A DNA stretch of 64,000 nt from Rhipicephalus microplus (GCF_043290135.1 NC_134709.1:66814556-66878555), one strand, 5' to 3'. Positions 1 to 11,036 are shown, numbered from the stretch's first letter. Translations and numbers: made by a program. Notes: generated by a model not told the origin, from the sequence alone.

Positions 1-780
1 GAAAACAAGGCGATGTGTGAAATTTCATGTTGGCTGCTTCGAACTACACCAACTCTCAAAGCACGTGTGATCTGACAATTTTTTTTAGAATAGTTTTTCT
101 TGGAATACTTGAAACGCAGAAATATTGTTCTGTCTATCACCCGAAACGATTCAGTCACCTGGCCAAAGTTAAATCATTTCCTCAACGGCCAGCCATCTTG
201 ATCAGGTGGCTGCACGCGTTCAGACTTCTGCACATTGTCGATAAAAAAGCAAATATGGCGGATAACCGAGGCGCAACGGCAATGCAGCCGTATTACGTGT
301 TCCTTTCTGGAAAATTCATTGATACGTAGTCATAAATTTTTGGTAATTTTACGCCCTAGAATAATTACGTCTGACGTACGCTTCACTGCAAATGGGACGC
401 TATGCATGAAAAAGCACTCTGCTTAAGACATGTTGCTGCCACCTGCCAGAGGCGCAGGGTCCTGTACAAGCTCCTGTTTCCAGACATTACTGCCAGATGA
501 ATTCCATATCTTACGCAGCGCCCCTCCAGACAGAAGACTAATGCCGTTTGACGACAATTGCAAAGAAGCATGCAGACACGTGGTCGTTTCTGTAGGAGAG
601 AAGCTCCTTAAGGCGTGGATTGAGCATCCCGTCGTGATTGTGTGTAGTCACCTCTCGTTAGTTCTTGAACCGGCCGTAGAGGGTATTACTTGTGCATATA
701 ATGAAAAGCATATACGCTGAAAAATACAAATGGTACGACACTAAAGGAAGTTGCTTGCATTATAAATGATAAAAATCACA
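1..780. other. No recognised gene; short open frames only
   Basis: I see only small open frames here, the longest about 100 codons, with no domain, splice context or codon signal that I recognise. A short block near 590-615 (AGAAGCTCCTTAAGGCG) resembles a block near 49195-49215, so part of this stretch is probably dispersed repeat. Nothing else can be assigned. Confidence 0.4.
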
Positions 781-781
781 G

Positions 782-3700
782 CATATCAATCAATCGATCA
801 ATCAATCAATGAAACTTTATTTTCATGAATAGATATATGCAATTACAGGGATTATTTGGACCGATAGCCTAAAGTGGCTAGTGGACGGTCCAATACAATG
901 TGCAACATAAAAAAGTGTACAGGTCAGCTCTGAGGTAACAACATAAAAAAATAAAAAAACAATCATATAATACAGATAACACAGTAATACATTTTTTCCT
1001 GCAGATATGCATACTTATTAGCTTGCAGATAGTTTCTATAGATAGGCACTTATTAAAAAAATGAAAATTGAATCAAACACACACATTCTTACATGTCTTG
1101 ACTCCACAGAAAAAATTATTTACATGCCATGCTGAAATTACGTGCCGTTTTAATCTCTAGGGGGACCATGTTCCATATTTTTGTTCCATTAAACTGTATC
1201 AGTCTTTCTCCGTAAACATTAAAACATTTGGGCAGATTGAAATTACCATTCGAAGCATGTCGCGTATTGCGCTTAGGAATTGAAAAAAGATCAGCAGGCA
1301 AAGGTGAATTTCTATTAATTATGTTATTTACTAAAACGGCAATTTTGTAGTCACGCAACATCGGAACCGAGAGAATGCGTTGTGCTTGGAAAATATTACT
1401 TACTGATTCACCTTGGCTTATGATTTTCAGTGTACGCTTTTGAAGTCGTTCATGAGTTTTTAGATAACTGCTGTACGTCACACCCCACGATTCCAGACAG
1501 TAACCTATGTGACAATGACACAATGAAAAGTAGAGTGTGCGAAGTATAGCCTGTGGAAAATATTGGCGAGCTTTTGTTAGAGAATAGCAGCCATAGGCTA
1601 CCTTTGCGCACACACTCTGTACTTGCTCATGCCAGTGTAAATGTTCATCAAAAGTGACGCCTAAATATTTAAAACAAGGAACTTGTTGAATAGGAGCGTT
1701 GTTTATTGTTAGGTTAAGAGATTGAGCGTCAATATGTTTCCTACGAGAGTGAAACACCATGTACTTTGTTTTAGTACAGTTAACAGTCAGCTGATTCCTG
1801 GCAAACCATTCCGAAATGTTCGATAAATCGGTCATCGCGTCATTTTGTAAATCTGCTAAGGAGTGTCCTGTGAAAACTAAAACAGAGTCGTCCGCGTACA
1901 TCAGTGCCCTTGACCTCTGTAGGGATCGCGGGACATCATTAATATAAAGAGAGAACAATATAGGGCCCAAAACTGAACCCTGTGGCACCCCGCATTTAAT
2001 ATAACCGTAAGATGACTTGATGTCACCAATGACTACCTTTTGTTTGCGTGCCGATAAATAACTAGAAAAAAAATCAAGGGAGTTACCTTTTATCCCATAG
2101 GAATGCATTTTTTTCAGTAAAATGGAATGACTAATAGCATCAAATGCCTTTCGTATGTCTAAAAATACTGCTATTGCTATGTTGTTTTCATGTAGCGCGG
2201 AATTAATATATTGCGTAAGCATCGAAACAGCAGTTGAAGTGGACCTGTTTGCAACAAAGCCGTGTTGCTGGGGACAAAGTACATTCTGTTCACCCAGGAA
2301 GCGCCTTAATTGCGACGAAATTAGTTTTTCAAGCGTAGTGTTAATACTACTCAGGACAGATATTGGTCTGTAGCTGTCCGGAAGATTCCGATCACCAGAT
2401 TTGTACACTGGTATTACTTTAGCGGTCTTAAGTATACTTGGATAAGTTTTAGAGGAAAATGCATGATTAAATATATGGCATAAGGGACCACACAAAACAT
2501 CAATATTCTCCTTTAAAATCCTTGATGATATGGCGTCATGGCCAGCTGCTTTGTTCCTTGGTAACTTATTAATTACTTGTCGGATGTCATCCTCAGTTAC
2601 ATCACATAGATCGAAATTATTAGTAACAGTACAGGGTGCATTTAAATTCGGCATATGAGCAGGGAACTTCCTCGCAAGGCTAAGACCAATATTAGTAAAG
2701 TAATCATTAAAGTTGTCGGCTACTTCACGAGTTGGATTATCAGGTATAATGCGTTCTTTGCTACCCATGCCAGTGACGTCTTTAACAATCTGCCATATCT
2801 TCTTCGTGTTACCATCATTTTCTTTCACTAGGTTGGTATAGTAGCACTTTTTGGATTTTCTTATCATTGCTACTGACTTATTTCTGTAAAGCTTAAAATT
2901 TTGATGGTAGTATTCATTGCTCCTGTTATTTTTCCATTTGTCGTAGTAAAAATTTTTCAGCTTCAAAACCTCAAGTATATTTCTATTCATCCATGGACAT
3001 ATGGCATGGTCATAATTTCGGCGCGAACAGCTACGCGTTGATCGTTCAATGACATCCACAATGCATTTTACAATGTTATCACACTCGACGTCCACGTCTT
3101 CATCATAGAGGGCATCAAAATTCGTACCTTGTAGTAGCTTTTGCACGGAATTATAGTCGACACGTGTTGTACGTTTAATGGCAGGTATGTCAGGAGCACA
3201 AATGTGTTTCTGGGGTAAAAATAGAAAGGTGGGATTGTGATCCGCAATAGCAACAGCGTACACGCCTGCCGATACATCCAGGTCAGCGTTACACAACACG
3301 TGATCAATAATCGACTCCGAGTGGTCTGTTATGCGAGTGGGTGATAAAATAACATTTCTCAGATTAAATGATTGTAGCAAAAACACGTAATCATCACATG
3401 TATCTCCAGGCACGTCTATGTTAATATCACCGCAGACAATAAAAGGTGCTTTAGAGGCCGCAATGGGTATCATGGTACTTTCCATCACAGTAATGAAGTC
3501 AGCCACACTGGAATTCGGTGGGCGATATATTACACCGATGATAACACCATTTTGAAGATGAATAAAAAGAGTCTCTGCCGATGAACTGCAGCATGAGCTA
3601 TTGCTAAGGTGAATGAAACTAAAACAGTCTTTGATAAATAGCGCCACGCCCCCTCCTCGTGTAGCACTGTTTCTAGGTTGCGAAAGCATGACGTAGCCGG

Positions 3701-3900
3701 GTAGATGAACTGATTCGCTTTCTCGAAGCCAAGTTTCAGTTATAGCGATGACATCATATTCAAACGAGTGCTGTGATAAGTACGAAAGCAGATGATCGAA
3801 ATTCTTCTTTATGCTGCGAATATTACAATGTGATACTGCGAACTGATCCTGCTGCAGCCATATGTTTTCAACCTCAGAAAAAGAAAACGCTTCAGAAAAA
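782..3900 (-). mobile_element. CR1/L2-type LINE, nearly full length for its ORF2
   Basis: The element runs on the minus strand. Its 3' end is the ATTGATTGATTG-like microsatellite at 782-812 next to an AATAAAGTTT-like block, followed upstream by about 300 bases of 3' UTR and then one long endonuclease/RT frame. A microsatellite instead of a poly(A) tail is typical of CR1/L2-like LINEs. The 5' boundary lies near 3870-3935, in a purine-rich run, where the sequence passes into a GTCC-rich repeat. No ORF1 is visible, so the copy is probably 5' truncated just upstream of ORF2. The long open frame suggests a fairly young insertion. Confidence 0.85.
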
Positions 3901-3968
3901 CAAAAAGAAAAGAAAAGAAAAAGAGAAAGAAAATATCTAAGGAGTGAATAATTAGTGGGCCGAAGCAT
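1116..3968 (-). CDS. LINE ORF2: AP-type endonuclease plus reverse transcriptase
   Basis: This 950-codon frame encodes the enzyme that nicks target DNA and reverse-transcribes the element's RNA in place. The endonuclease spans about residues 45-250. It has the N-terminal Asn in HCNIRSIKKNF (about 47-57), Glu in AITETWL (75-81), VIYRPP (146-151), GDINID (180-185) and ADHNP (242-246). RT motifs follow: SYRPISVLSS (532-541), FLDIRKAFDAISHS (602-615), GVPQGSVLGP (660-669), the catalytic YADD (691-694) and KYLGVTF near 777. There is no RNase H domain, which fits CR1/L2. The listed start lies in non-LINE flank; the recognisable protein begins near residue 35, so the first 30 or so residues are probably spurious. 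No internal stop or frameshift is apparent. Known from family: the EN-RT order. Inferred: possible activity. Confidence 0.9.
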   Translation of the reverse strand: MLRPTNYSLLRYFLSLFLFFSFCFSEAFSFSEVENIWLQQDQFAVSHCNIRSIKKNFDHLLSYLSQHSFEYDVIAITETWLRESESVHLPGYVMLSQPRNSATRGGGVALFIKDCFSFIHLSNSSCCSSSAETLFIHLQNGVIIGVIYRPPNSSVADFITVMESTMIPIAASKAPFIVCGDINIDVPGDTCDDYVFLLQSFNLRNVILSPTRITDHSESIIDHVLCNADLDVSAGVYAVAIADHNPTFLFLPQKHICAPDIPAIKRTTRVDYNSVQKLLQGTNFDALYDEDVDVECDNIVKCIVDVIERSTRSCSRRNYDHAICPWMNRNILEVLKLKNFYYDKWKNNRSNEYYHQNFKLYRNKSVAMIRKSKKCYYTNLVKENDGNTKKIWQIVKDVTGMGSKERIIPDNPTREVADNFNDYFTNIGLSLARKFPAHMPNLNAPCTVTNNFDLCDVTEDDIRQVINKLPRNKAAGHDAISSRILKENIDVLCGPLCHIFNHAFSSKTYPSILKTAKVIPVYKSGDRNLPDSYRPISVLSSINTTLEKLISSQLRRFLGEQNVLCPQQHGFVANRSTSTAVSMLTQYINSALHENNIAIAVFLDIRKAFDAISHSILLKKMHSYGIKGNSLDFFSSYLSARKQKVVIGDIKSSYGYIKCGVPQGSVLGPILFSLYINDVPRSLQRSRALMYADDSVLVFTGHSLADLQNDAMTDLSNISEWFARNQLTVNCTKTKYMVFHSRRKHIDAQSLNLTINNAPIQQVPCFKYLGVTFDEHLHWHEQVQSVCAKVAYGCYSLTKARQYFPQAILRTLYFSLCHCHIGYCLESWGVTYSSYLKTHERLQKRTLKIISQGESVSNIFQAQRILSVPMLRDYKIAVLVNNIINRNSPLPADLFSIPKRNTRHASNGNFNLPKCFNVYGERLIQFNGTKIWNMVPLEIKTARNFSMACK

Positions 3969-4335
3969 CTATCCATCTGTGCGTCCGTCCGTTTTTTTGT
4001 TCGTCTGTACGTCCATCCATTCATCCGGGCGTCCACCCGTGCGTGCGTCTATTTTCGGACATTTTAAGGCCGAAAATGGATGCACGCTTTCGGACATTTT
4101 ATGGCCTTTTTGGTGTCGACTAGCCATTTGGTGTCGATCGAGAGATGGCGTCGCTACTACGAGAAATTCACAGCATATCCACAAAGCCAATGATGACGAG
4201 TGGGGCGAAGCGTCTGTATGTCCGTCCGATACGTGCTCTAGTGTGATAGGAGCTAGCTGACTGACAGACAGAGAGGATAGACAGACGCAAAGACAGACGA
4301 ACGGACAGACGGACGGATGGACGGACCGATGGACG
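3955..4335 (+). repeat. Tetranucleotide (GTCC/GTCT) dispersed repeat with a shared core
   Basis: Degenerate GTCC/GTCT units at 3965-4050 and their reverse complements at 4258-4335 flank a unique-looking core. That core contains CACAGCATATCCAC (4170-4183) and GAGTGGGGCGAAGCGTC (4198-4214). The same core recurs beside GTCC/GTCT tracts near 7500 and in reverse near 4590 and 49600, and in weaker form near 8015. This marks a dispersed repeat family that carries its own microsatellite. Confidence 0.7.
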
Positions 4336-4339
4336 CGGC

Positions 4340-5030
4340 CAGCAAGTGATTCACGGTTTGCTGATAAAAAGTATGATACGCGCAAGACGGCGGCGGCTCG
4401 CGTTCGAATACAGAACCCCGATGTGCGAGCGGGTGAGGCAGATGCGTGCCGTGAAACTGCGCGCCGGCGCAGACAAGATACCGGCGGGCGAGAACGGGAG
4501 GCCGAAGCGACACGACAGCGACGTGCGGACCCAGCTTCGCTCCACTTCGTCATTCACCCCGTGGATGTGCTGTCATTGTTTTTTTCTTTGCGCAGAATTT
4601 AGCATAGAGACAAATGATATGCGTAACCCGCTTGAACTGGCTTCTGGCTACTCCTGGCTACTCCTGGCTTCTACAGAGTAGAAGCCAGGAGAAGTCATCA
4701 ATGCGCCTACAGTTCAAATCTCACTTAGCGTCGAAGACGCAGATGACTGGACGCAGCTGTATGTGATTCCTGCTCGCGTTGAAAAGCGCCGTCGTCGGCC
4801 AGGTGCCATTGGGCAGTGTGGGGCTTCGGTCCGGTTCCATCTTCCTTGCACAGAACTCTTGAACGCTCTCACCCGGCTTGAGAAGAAAGTTCTCTTCGGC
4901 GTAAAAAGTCACCCGAGATAAGCCTGTTGTCGTCTGGGCGAGAACCCAAAATCACAAGAAATGTTCGAAACCACTGCTGAAGAATAGGACGTATGAGTAA
5001 GAATGCCCCCCCCCCTTTTTTTTTTAAACT
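4340..5030. other. Unassigned; short perfect hairpin and a possible gag-like frame
   Basis: No gene is recognised. A reverse-strand copy of the GTCC-repeat core lies at about 4550-4590. A minus-strand frame at 4721-4912 contains GESVQEFCARK, which is faintly reminiscent of retroelement Gag proteins, but I cannot support that call. A perfect stem-loop sits at 4661-4691. Confidence 0.4.
4661..4691. repeat. Perfect 14-bp inverted repeat (hairpin)
   Basis: CTCCTGGCTTCTAC at 4661-4674 is the exact reverse complement of 4678-4691, with a 3-base loop. It follows two tandem copies of CTCCTGGCTA-like sequence. No run of T residues follows, so it is not a bacterial-type terminator. Confidence 0.75.
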
Positions 5031-5032
5031 TC

Positions 5033-5249
5033 TCCGTCTCGGTGGATCAGTAACTAGGGTGCTGGGCTGCTGAACCGAAGTCGGGGGGGGGGGGGGGTTA
5101 ACCCGGCAGCAGTCCTATTTTAGTGGAGACGAAATGGTAGAGGCCCGTGTACTCTGCGGTGTCAGTGCACGATTAAAACACCAGATGGGCAAAATTTTCC
5201 TGGCACCTACAATACAGCGTCTCTCACAATCATATCATGGTTTCGGATC
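5033..5249 (+). mobile_element. tRNA-derived SINE (family A, Ruka-like), diverged
   Basis: The copy begins with a tRNA-like head (GGTGGATCAGTAACTAGGGT, then GGGCTGCTGA). It continues through the body block CGTGTACTCTG and the conserved tail-proximal block GCGTCTCTCACAATCATAT, and ends in an ATT microsatellite. A G tract of about 14 bases interrupts the B-box region. Other copies are at 5545, 25330, 50191, 50510, 50684 and 60166. tRNA-derived SINEs named Ruka are known from ixodid ticks, but the assignment to Ruka is from memory and not tested. Confidence 0.7.
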
Positions 5250-5251
5250 TA

Positions 5252-5377
<126 letters not shown>

Positions 5378-5544
5378 GTGCCTGTACTCGCGATATAGTG
5401 CGAGTCGGATGTCGGAACTGGAATTTTCGAAGAGGCGGACAATCTGAATGCGTAACGCAATGAGTAAGCTATCACGTAGATGTGCTTTTAAATGTATTTA
5501 ATAGTCAGACTATATAATAACCCAGCATATAATAGCCAGAGCTA

Positions 5545-5716
5545 ACCAGGCGGCGCGGTCGTGGGATCCAACACCGGCAGTGACGACTGCATTTTCGATG
5601 TATGCGAAAATGTTGATATTAACGTTAAAGAACCCCAGGTGGTCGAAATTTCCGGAGTCCTCCACTATGGCGTCTCTCGTGATCATATGATGGTATTGGG
5701 AATTTAAGACCCAACT
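5545..5716 (+). mobile_element. 5'-truncated family A SINE
   Basis: The B-box-like GGTCGTGGGATCCAACACCG is followed by the body blocks AACGTTAAAGAACCCCAGG, TGGTCGAAATTTCCGGAG and GCGTCTCTCGTGATCATAT. These match the other family A copies in the window. The A-box half is poorly preserved. Confidence 0.7.
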
Positions 5717-5939
5717 ACCCTTTGTCAAGCTTTATTATCACCCCATTGCGCGTGCGAGTGCTGCCTTGCGTAAACCACGCTGGTGGACTGAGAACGGTAA
5801 GTTCCATGGCCATTCCGACTGGCCATTCCGATGTGATTACGCGCACAACGCGAACATTACAGACTGATCTGGAACATGCGTGGCTGGTAGCGATAACGCG
5901 CGAACATTCGACGGCATATACACGTATGAATGACTAAGC

Positions 5940-6110
5940 ACTCTTTGTTGTCAGTTGATCGAGGGCTGACGCTGAGTTCACCGCTACCAATGCCAGTGTG
6001 CATCGTGGTTGTCCGGTTTTCTGTTTACCGGCCACAAGCTCGGCCAAATAAAGAGTTTCTCCTATGGCGCGCCGGCTGATTCTTTCGTCGACGTCACGAC
6101 CATGTTACAA
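5940..6110 (+). mobile_element. Probable 3' end of a Ty3/gypsy-type LTR
   Basis: The block contains a poly(A) signal in CCAAATAAAGAGTTTCTCC (about 6043-6061) and ends GACGTCACGACCATGTTACA near 6109, resembling the R-U5 end of short tick LTRs. A similar block ends at 12480. I found no matching TG start and no target duplication, so only the 3' part is supported. Confidence 0.45.
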
Positions 6111-7490
6111 TATTTTCATTTCTATAAGAACCTGAATGTGATTTAGAAGACCGATTGTGGAAATCCGCAATAAAGGGAACGGCTGGAGGGGGAAACGGGA
6201 AGTGAGGAATAATTTCTCATGTGCGAGAAAGAACTGCACGAAAAACGGGAATCGCTTAACCGTATACGTCCCTCACATATAGGCAACGCGGGTTTCAGTA
6301 CCTTATTTCTTCGCGCATCGTTTCTTTCCGAATTGCCTTTACCCATATTCATTCTGCTCAAAAAACCTAATCGGACATTGCCTCCCGATTTCAAAGGGTG
6401 TGGCATCTGCTTAGCGTGCTATCGCCTACAACAGCAAGACCAAGCCTGGTGCCTGTACGTTTACCAAACTCGCCCTCAGAGTAGCCCCGCGCAGTGAGGT
6501 GGCAAACGCAGTGCCAGGTTCCCCGCTTCTACCATACTACGATGTCACGACGCATTACGTACGTCCACTACAGCAATACCAACTCCCATTGTCCTTCACA
6601 CACAAATTCACCCTCCCAATCTGCTATTGGAATGTGATTGCTACGCTCAGAGCAGGAAAACTTGATCTCGATCTGCCATTGTAATTCAACAACAACTACC
6701 CTCGAAAAGCAGCCATCGCCAAGCTCATACCACTGTGAGGTCACGATGATGGGTGTGGCCTGGCTACTCTTGACCAGCTGCAGCACATGGTTACTCTTGA
6801 GCAGCAGCATATCACGTGGAAAATCTGCAGCACGTGATTAGAGTGGCTCCACGTACGAGTACGACTTGTCCACGTGCAGCTTAGGAGGCACGCCGATGGC
6901 TGCTACCATGATTAGAGAATCTTCAGCTCACAGTGGCGGCGTGAAATTTTCATTTTGTAGCAAGTCAGTAAAACCAAACCATTCGCTACAATAATTAGGT
7001 CTGCTACTACGCCCAATCATATGCCCACAAACATATTCAACTTAGTTATATATCAACCGAGAGGTCGATATTTCATTGCGGTGTCGCAACTGTGCACAGG
7101 TCTACAATGAACACGTATACACGCGATAATATTTCAGAATGGTGCCAAAATAATACTGTAATAGCGGAGTTACAAGTATTTGCTAATCTAAAGTCGGCCT
7201 TTACTCATTTTGCATTTTCTATCGCCACGCTCCATTCATAGGCTTGTCTCTCCACCTATCCGAGTGCTGCTCTTCCATATGCTAGTAAATGGGCGTACCT
7301 CCTCACTCACGAAGAGGCTCCTGATGACATCGAAAGATCACACTAGGGACGTCGCTCTACCAACGGTGTGGGTACCTACTTGTGTATGTATACTAGTAGG
7401 CTACAGAACTCTGCTGTATTCAGGCGGCGTCGCTACTGCGTCTGTCATTTTTCGTGTAGCGTTGGATGGCTACGAGAATGCTATATTCTA
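6111..7490. other. No recognised gene; cluster of three CACGTG sites
   Basis: Short open frames only. Three CACGTG hexamers fall within 64 bases, at 6813-6818, 6831-6836 and 6871-6876, and the first two form an ATCACGTG...CACGTGAT inverted pair. These could be bHLH-type sites or chance. No adjacent promoter or exon was recognised. Confidence 0.35.
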
Positions 7491-7491
7491 A

Positions 7492-7890
<399 letters not shown>

Positions 7891-8011
7891 CGTCTGTATG
7901 TCTGTCACCCACACTAGCGCCACCTGCCGAGTGAGTCATTTAACTAGGTAGTTCCGAACCCGTCACTGACATTCATGGACAGACTCACGGTTTTAGGAGC
8001 TTCATCCGTAA

Positions 8012-8120
8012 AAACACAGCATATATACAGAGTAAATAATGAATAGTGTGTCCAGGCGTCCGTCCACGCGGACGAACGGACGGACGCCTGGACACACGAA
8101 CGGAAGCATGGACGGGTGGA
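8012..8120 (+). repeat. GTCC-type repeat with a perfect 20-bp stem
   Basis: A weak core copy (CACAGCATATATAC) precedes GTCC units. Positions 8046-8065 are the exact reverse complement of 8078-8097, leaving a 12-base loop, so the GTCC tract folds back on itself. Confidence 0.8.
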
Positions 8121-8344
8121 CGATCACAAGAACTGCCACCAGATAATATTTAAAGTACGCGCCTAAAACGCCCAGGAGACGCCAGCTCTTGGGGAACCTT
8201 CCGGTAGCTTCCCAGGCGCCCGCATGGAAAAGCGGGGATACGTCGTCCAGCCATTTTAATGGAGGTCAGTGGACACGAACAGTGCGAATATCGATAGAAA
8301 TATCTATATGTCTGAAAAAAAAGTTAACAATTAGGAGTATCCTA

Positions 8345-8690
8345 TTTAGAAAAACTGGCTGGCGATTTTGATCACTGGGTACTTTACTAAGGGAGAGCTG
8401 AAAGCCGTCCCATGGTCCTCACACTTGATGAGGCCAACGTTCACCCAAACTGTGTTTAGCAAAAGTGTTGAACGATATCGAGTATTTTGAACTCAACTAT
8501 GGAAGAGCAGGGAACCGTCCTGATATCTGACAGACTGTGTGTGTTTAGAAAAAGCTGGCAACAATTACGAGTACTTGGTACTCTACTATGAGAGAGCAGA
8601 ATACCGTTCCAGGGCAATGTGTTGTGTTTAGAGAGATGTGGTCTACGATTTCGAGTACTTCGTATTCAACTATGGGAGATGTCCCCGCAT
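8345..8690 (+). repeat. Four diverged tandem units, about 70 bp each
   Basis: Units at about 8345-8412, 8452-8522, 8541-8612 and 8624-8685 share the order GTTTAGA-AAA, then GGC-ACGATTTCGAGTACTT-like sequence, then CTCAACTATGGGAGAGC-like sequence. In the first three units a GTCC or GTTCC end follows. Spacing is about 108, 89 and 83 bases. Divergence is high, so the array is old. It resembles no family I know. Confidence 0.6.
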
Positions 8691-8699
8691 CATCTACAT

Positions 8700-9960
8700 C
8701 TCTACATGGTCTTTATGTGGCACCTCTAGTGTCATTCTCAAGTCGACTTTTTTGTGCAGACACACGGTCGTGTCGCTGGTTTGAAGGAGCAAACTTCAAC
8801 GCACTGGTAAATTTCTTCGAAAATTCTGCCATTCCCGTTGAGACATTCACACTACTTTCAATTGCAACGACTAACCTTTAATTAAGTACGCTGAAGACAA
8901 CATATTCGTGGCTTGCGTGGAAACCAACTAGGAGAACTGTTTTTAAAAGGCCCGACAAATGCCCAGAGCATGAAATGAGATGACTGGACGGATGAAAAGG
9001 TTGTCCTTCATAGTGACTTAAACCAACGCTGTTTTGTCGCATAAAGTGGAGTTATATTTTTATTTACTCATTGAAAATCGCGTAAAGCGCTTGTGGCGCC
9101 ACCTAGTGGCAGGAACTTCATTTATTCGATGTGCCCTGTCATGTGACCGTAAACTAGTGTACACGTTCACAAATTTTCCTTATAGCATTGACACATTGTT
9201 TGCTTCTTTCTAGTAACAGATATTATTCCATAAAATGTACATATAGGCCTGCATTAGTACTAGGGTATAAAGTGGCCCTGCCGTCGCATGACGTACTGAT
9301 CCCATGTTCGTCAGCGCGTCTTGAGCAACTTTTCTGCGTGCTCATGATAACGTGCACGCAGCTTTCGGGTCGCTAAGATTTTGGAGCGACGTGTTTTTTT
9401 ACCTTCAATTTGTCTCGGAAATGACGTGTACTGCCTGGTGCACTGCTTGTCGGCAAGGGCGGGCATATGCGCAGTGATGTTTTCGGTGGCTTGGCTTGGC
9501 TCGGGTGTCGAGAAAGTAAGGATTACGGGACAAGCCATCCACGACAAAGGCGCAACAACTTTAGGCGCCGGAGCACGCGAAGCGGTAGAATTACAGTGAA
9601 TTAAGCTGTAAAAAGCTACACTGTCTCATTGTAACGGCTTGCTATTTTCAAAAAAATAGTTGTAAAGCTCAGAATAAACGTGGTTAAGCATAGTTACAGT
9701 AGCTCCTGTGAAATCGGAATAATAACAGCATGCAGAAGTCACCAGGAAGGCTACCGGCATCGCTATCAATTCTGAGCGTTGCTGGATGAATGTGCTAATC
9801 CGTGTTCAGTGCCTTTCAGTTTGAAATATACTGCTTATGGAATGACTGCGTGCTTTTGGTTTTAACTACTGCCGCTACGAACACACGAAGGGTAAGCTTT
9901 CTGTCGTGCCGGAAAACTGCGTCCAAAAAATCAGTCATCGGTCCCTCTAACATATGTGTC
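8700..9960. other. No recognised gene
   Basis: Only short frames (at most 97 codons) with no recognisable domain or paired splice sites. Composition is ordinary and no repeat family already listed was identified here. Confidence 0.4.
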
Positions 9961-10009
9961 TGACAATTTTTATTAGGTTTTAATCGAGCAACAGAAACGC
10001 CATTCTCAC

Positions 10010-10368
10010 CTGCACTTCTCGATCATCCGTTCGTCCAGAAGTCTCCCCATAAGCGCCATGAGGGTGCCGACCACCTAACGTCTCCAGGCGATGTCCAGCA
10101 GATGGGCCATGAGGTCCAGGAACTCGCCCACGATGAGCTACGGCATCCACCACTCTTTGACACCGTCGGGCACGTATTCGAGGACCTGCTGCCACGCGCG
10201 CAGGGGGGCGCTGAGTGACAGGACGGGCGTGTACGTGCTGCCTCCGGTGGGCGCCTGGATGTCCACCAGGACATCGAGGAGCGAGGTCTTGCCGGAGTTG
10301 TTTACGCAGACGAGTCCAAAACACTCGCCGCTGTTCGGCAGGATGTTCACGCCGCCCACCTCGCCCAC
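10010..10368 (-). pseudogene. ABCA-type ABC transporter ATP-binding exon, with two in-frame stops
   Basis: On the minus strand a pyrimidine-rich acceptor (CTCTCCCTGCCTACAG) opens a 359-base frame that ends at a consensus donor (GTGCAG, then GTGAGA). It encodes the first part of an ATP-binding cassette. SGECFGLVCVNNSGKTSLLD contains a Walker A (GxxxxGKT/S type, here with NNSGKTS where the family usually has NGAGKTT). YVPDG sits where the Q-loop YCPQ is expected, and then comes GEFLDLMAHLLD, which matches the helical segment after the Q-loop. ABCA transporters pump lipids across membranes. Walker B and the signature motif would be on the next exon and are not seen. TAG codons at 10138-10140 and 10075-10077 interrupt the frame, so this is a decayed paralogue unless they are sequence errors. 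An overlapping 179-codon frame is a shadow. Confidence 0.75.
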
Positions 10369-10379
10369 CTGTAGGCAGG

Positions 10380-10825
10380 GAGAGCACGTACAAAGAGAGA
10401 TGAAAAATCATGTCACGTGAACAGAATTCGTGGTGCAGTCGAAGCTCCTTAGTACCGCTTCGGAGCGTTTTAGTGGTACGCAAACGTGGTGCCATATATG
10501 GTAAAATGCGGTGAAACATTGTTAAAGGATCAAGCGAGGTTTCTGGCCTGAGCTAAACCCTCAGTGTGTTAATATCCGAATAAGGTAGCTTCTCGGACAT
10601 AGTACTGGCTCACTTGATAGCTGCAAAGTTCGCCTGCACGCTCCGAGCTGGTCAAGAAAGTTCACCAGCGTTCTTCCGGGTGATATGTTTTAATAATATC
10701 TTCTTTGTAAACGGCAAACTACGTGCTTGTCCCCGTAGAATCTGAGACGTGCCAGCCTGAGTGTACCCACATTACGTACAGGCCAGCGATGGATGTAAAA
10801 GCGAACGTAACCTGTGTGTACTGAA
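10380..10825. other. No recognised gene
   Basis: This lies upstream of the ABCA-like exon on the minus strand and would be intron. No preceding exon with convincing splice sites was found in it. Confidence 0.4.
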
Positions 10826-10827
10826 TT

Positions 10828-11036
10828 CGGAGGAGGAGGAGGAGGAGGAGGAGGAAAGTTTAAGCGGTAGGACAGGGAGGTGAGCCAGTTCTTACCCCGG
10901 TGGTCCTCCCTGTGCTGAGAAAAGGGGTGAGGGGAAGAAAAGATGGTAGAATGAAATGTTGCGAAGAGAGAAAGAGAGAAATGACAAAAAGAATAAGGAC
11001 AGAGGAAAGGCAACATCAAAGGGTATAAGACACTAA
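10828..11036 (-). repeat. (GGA)n-headed dispersed repeat, possible LINE 3' end
   Basis: A GGA run at 10828-10854 leads into AAAGTTTAAGCGGTAGGAC and AGGGAGGTGAGCCAGTTC, a block I associate with interspersed tick repeats. Read on the minus strand it would be a 3' UTR ending in a TCC microsatellite. A block ending in CCTCTTCCTCC near 22310 may be a relative. Confidence 0.5.

Noticed and set aside
4661..4691. Intrinsic terminator
   Set aside because: The stem has no T run and the genome is eukaryotic.
4721..4912. Gag-like fragment (GESVQEFCARK)
   Set aside because: The similarity is one short motif; no knuckle, LTR or neighbouring pol supports it.
9980..10519. 179-codon minus-strand protein
   Set aside because: It lies in another register across the ABCA-like exon, is Arg/Pro-rich from GC-rich codons, and ignores the splice sites.
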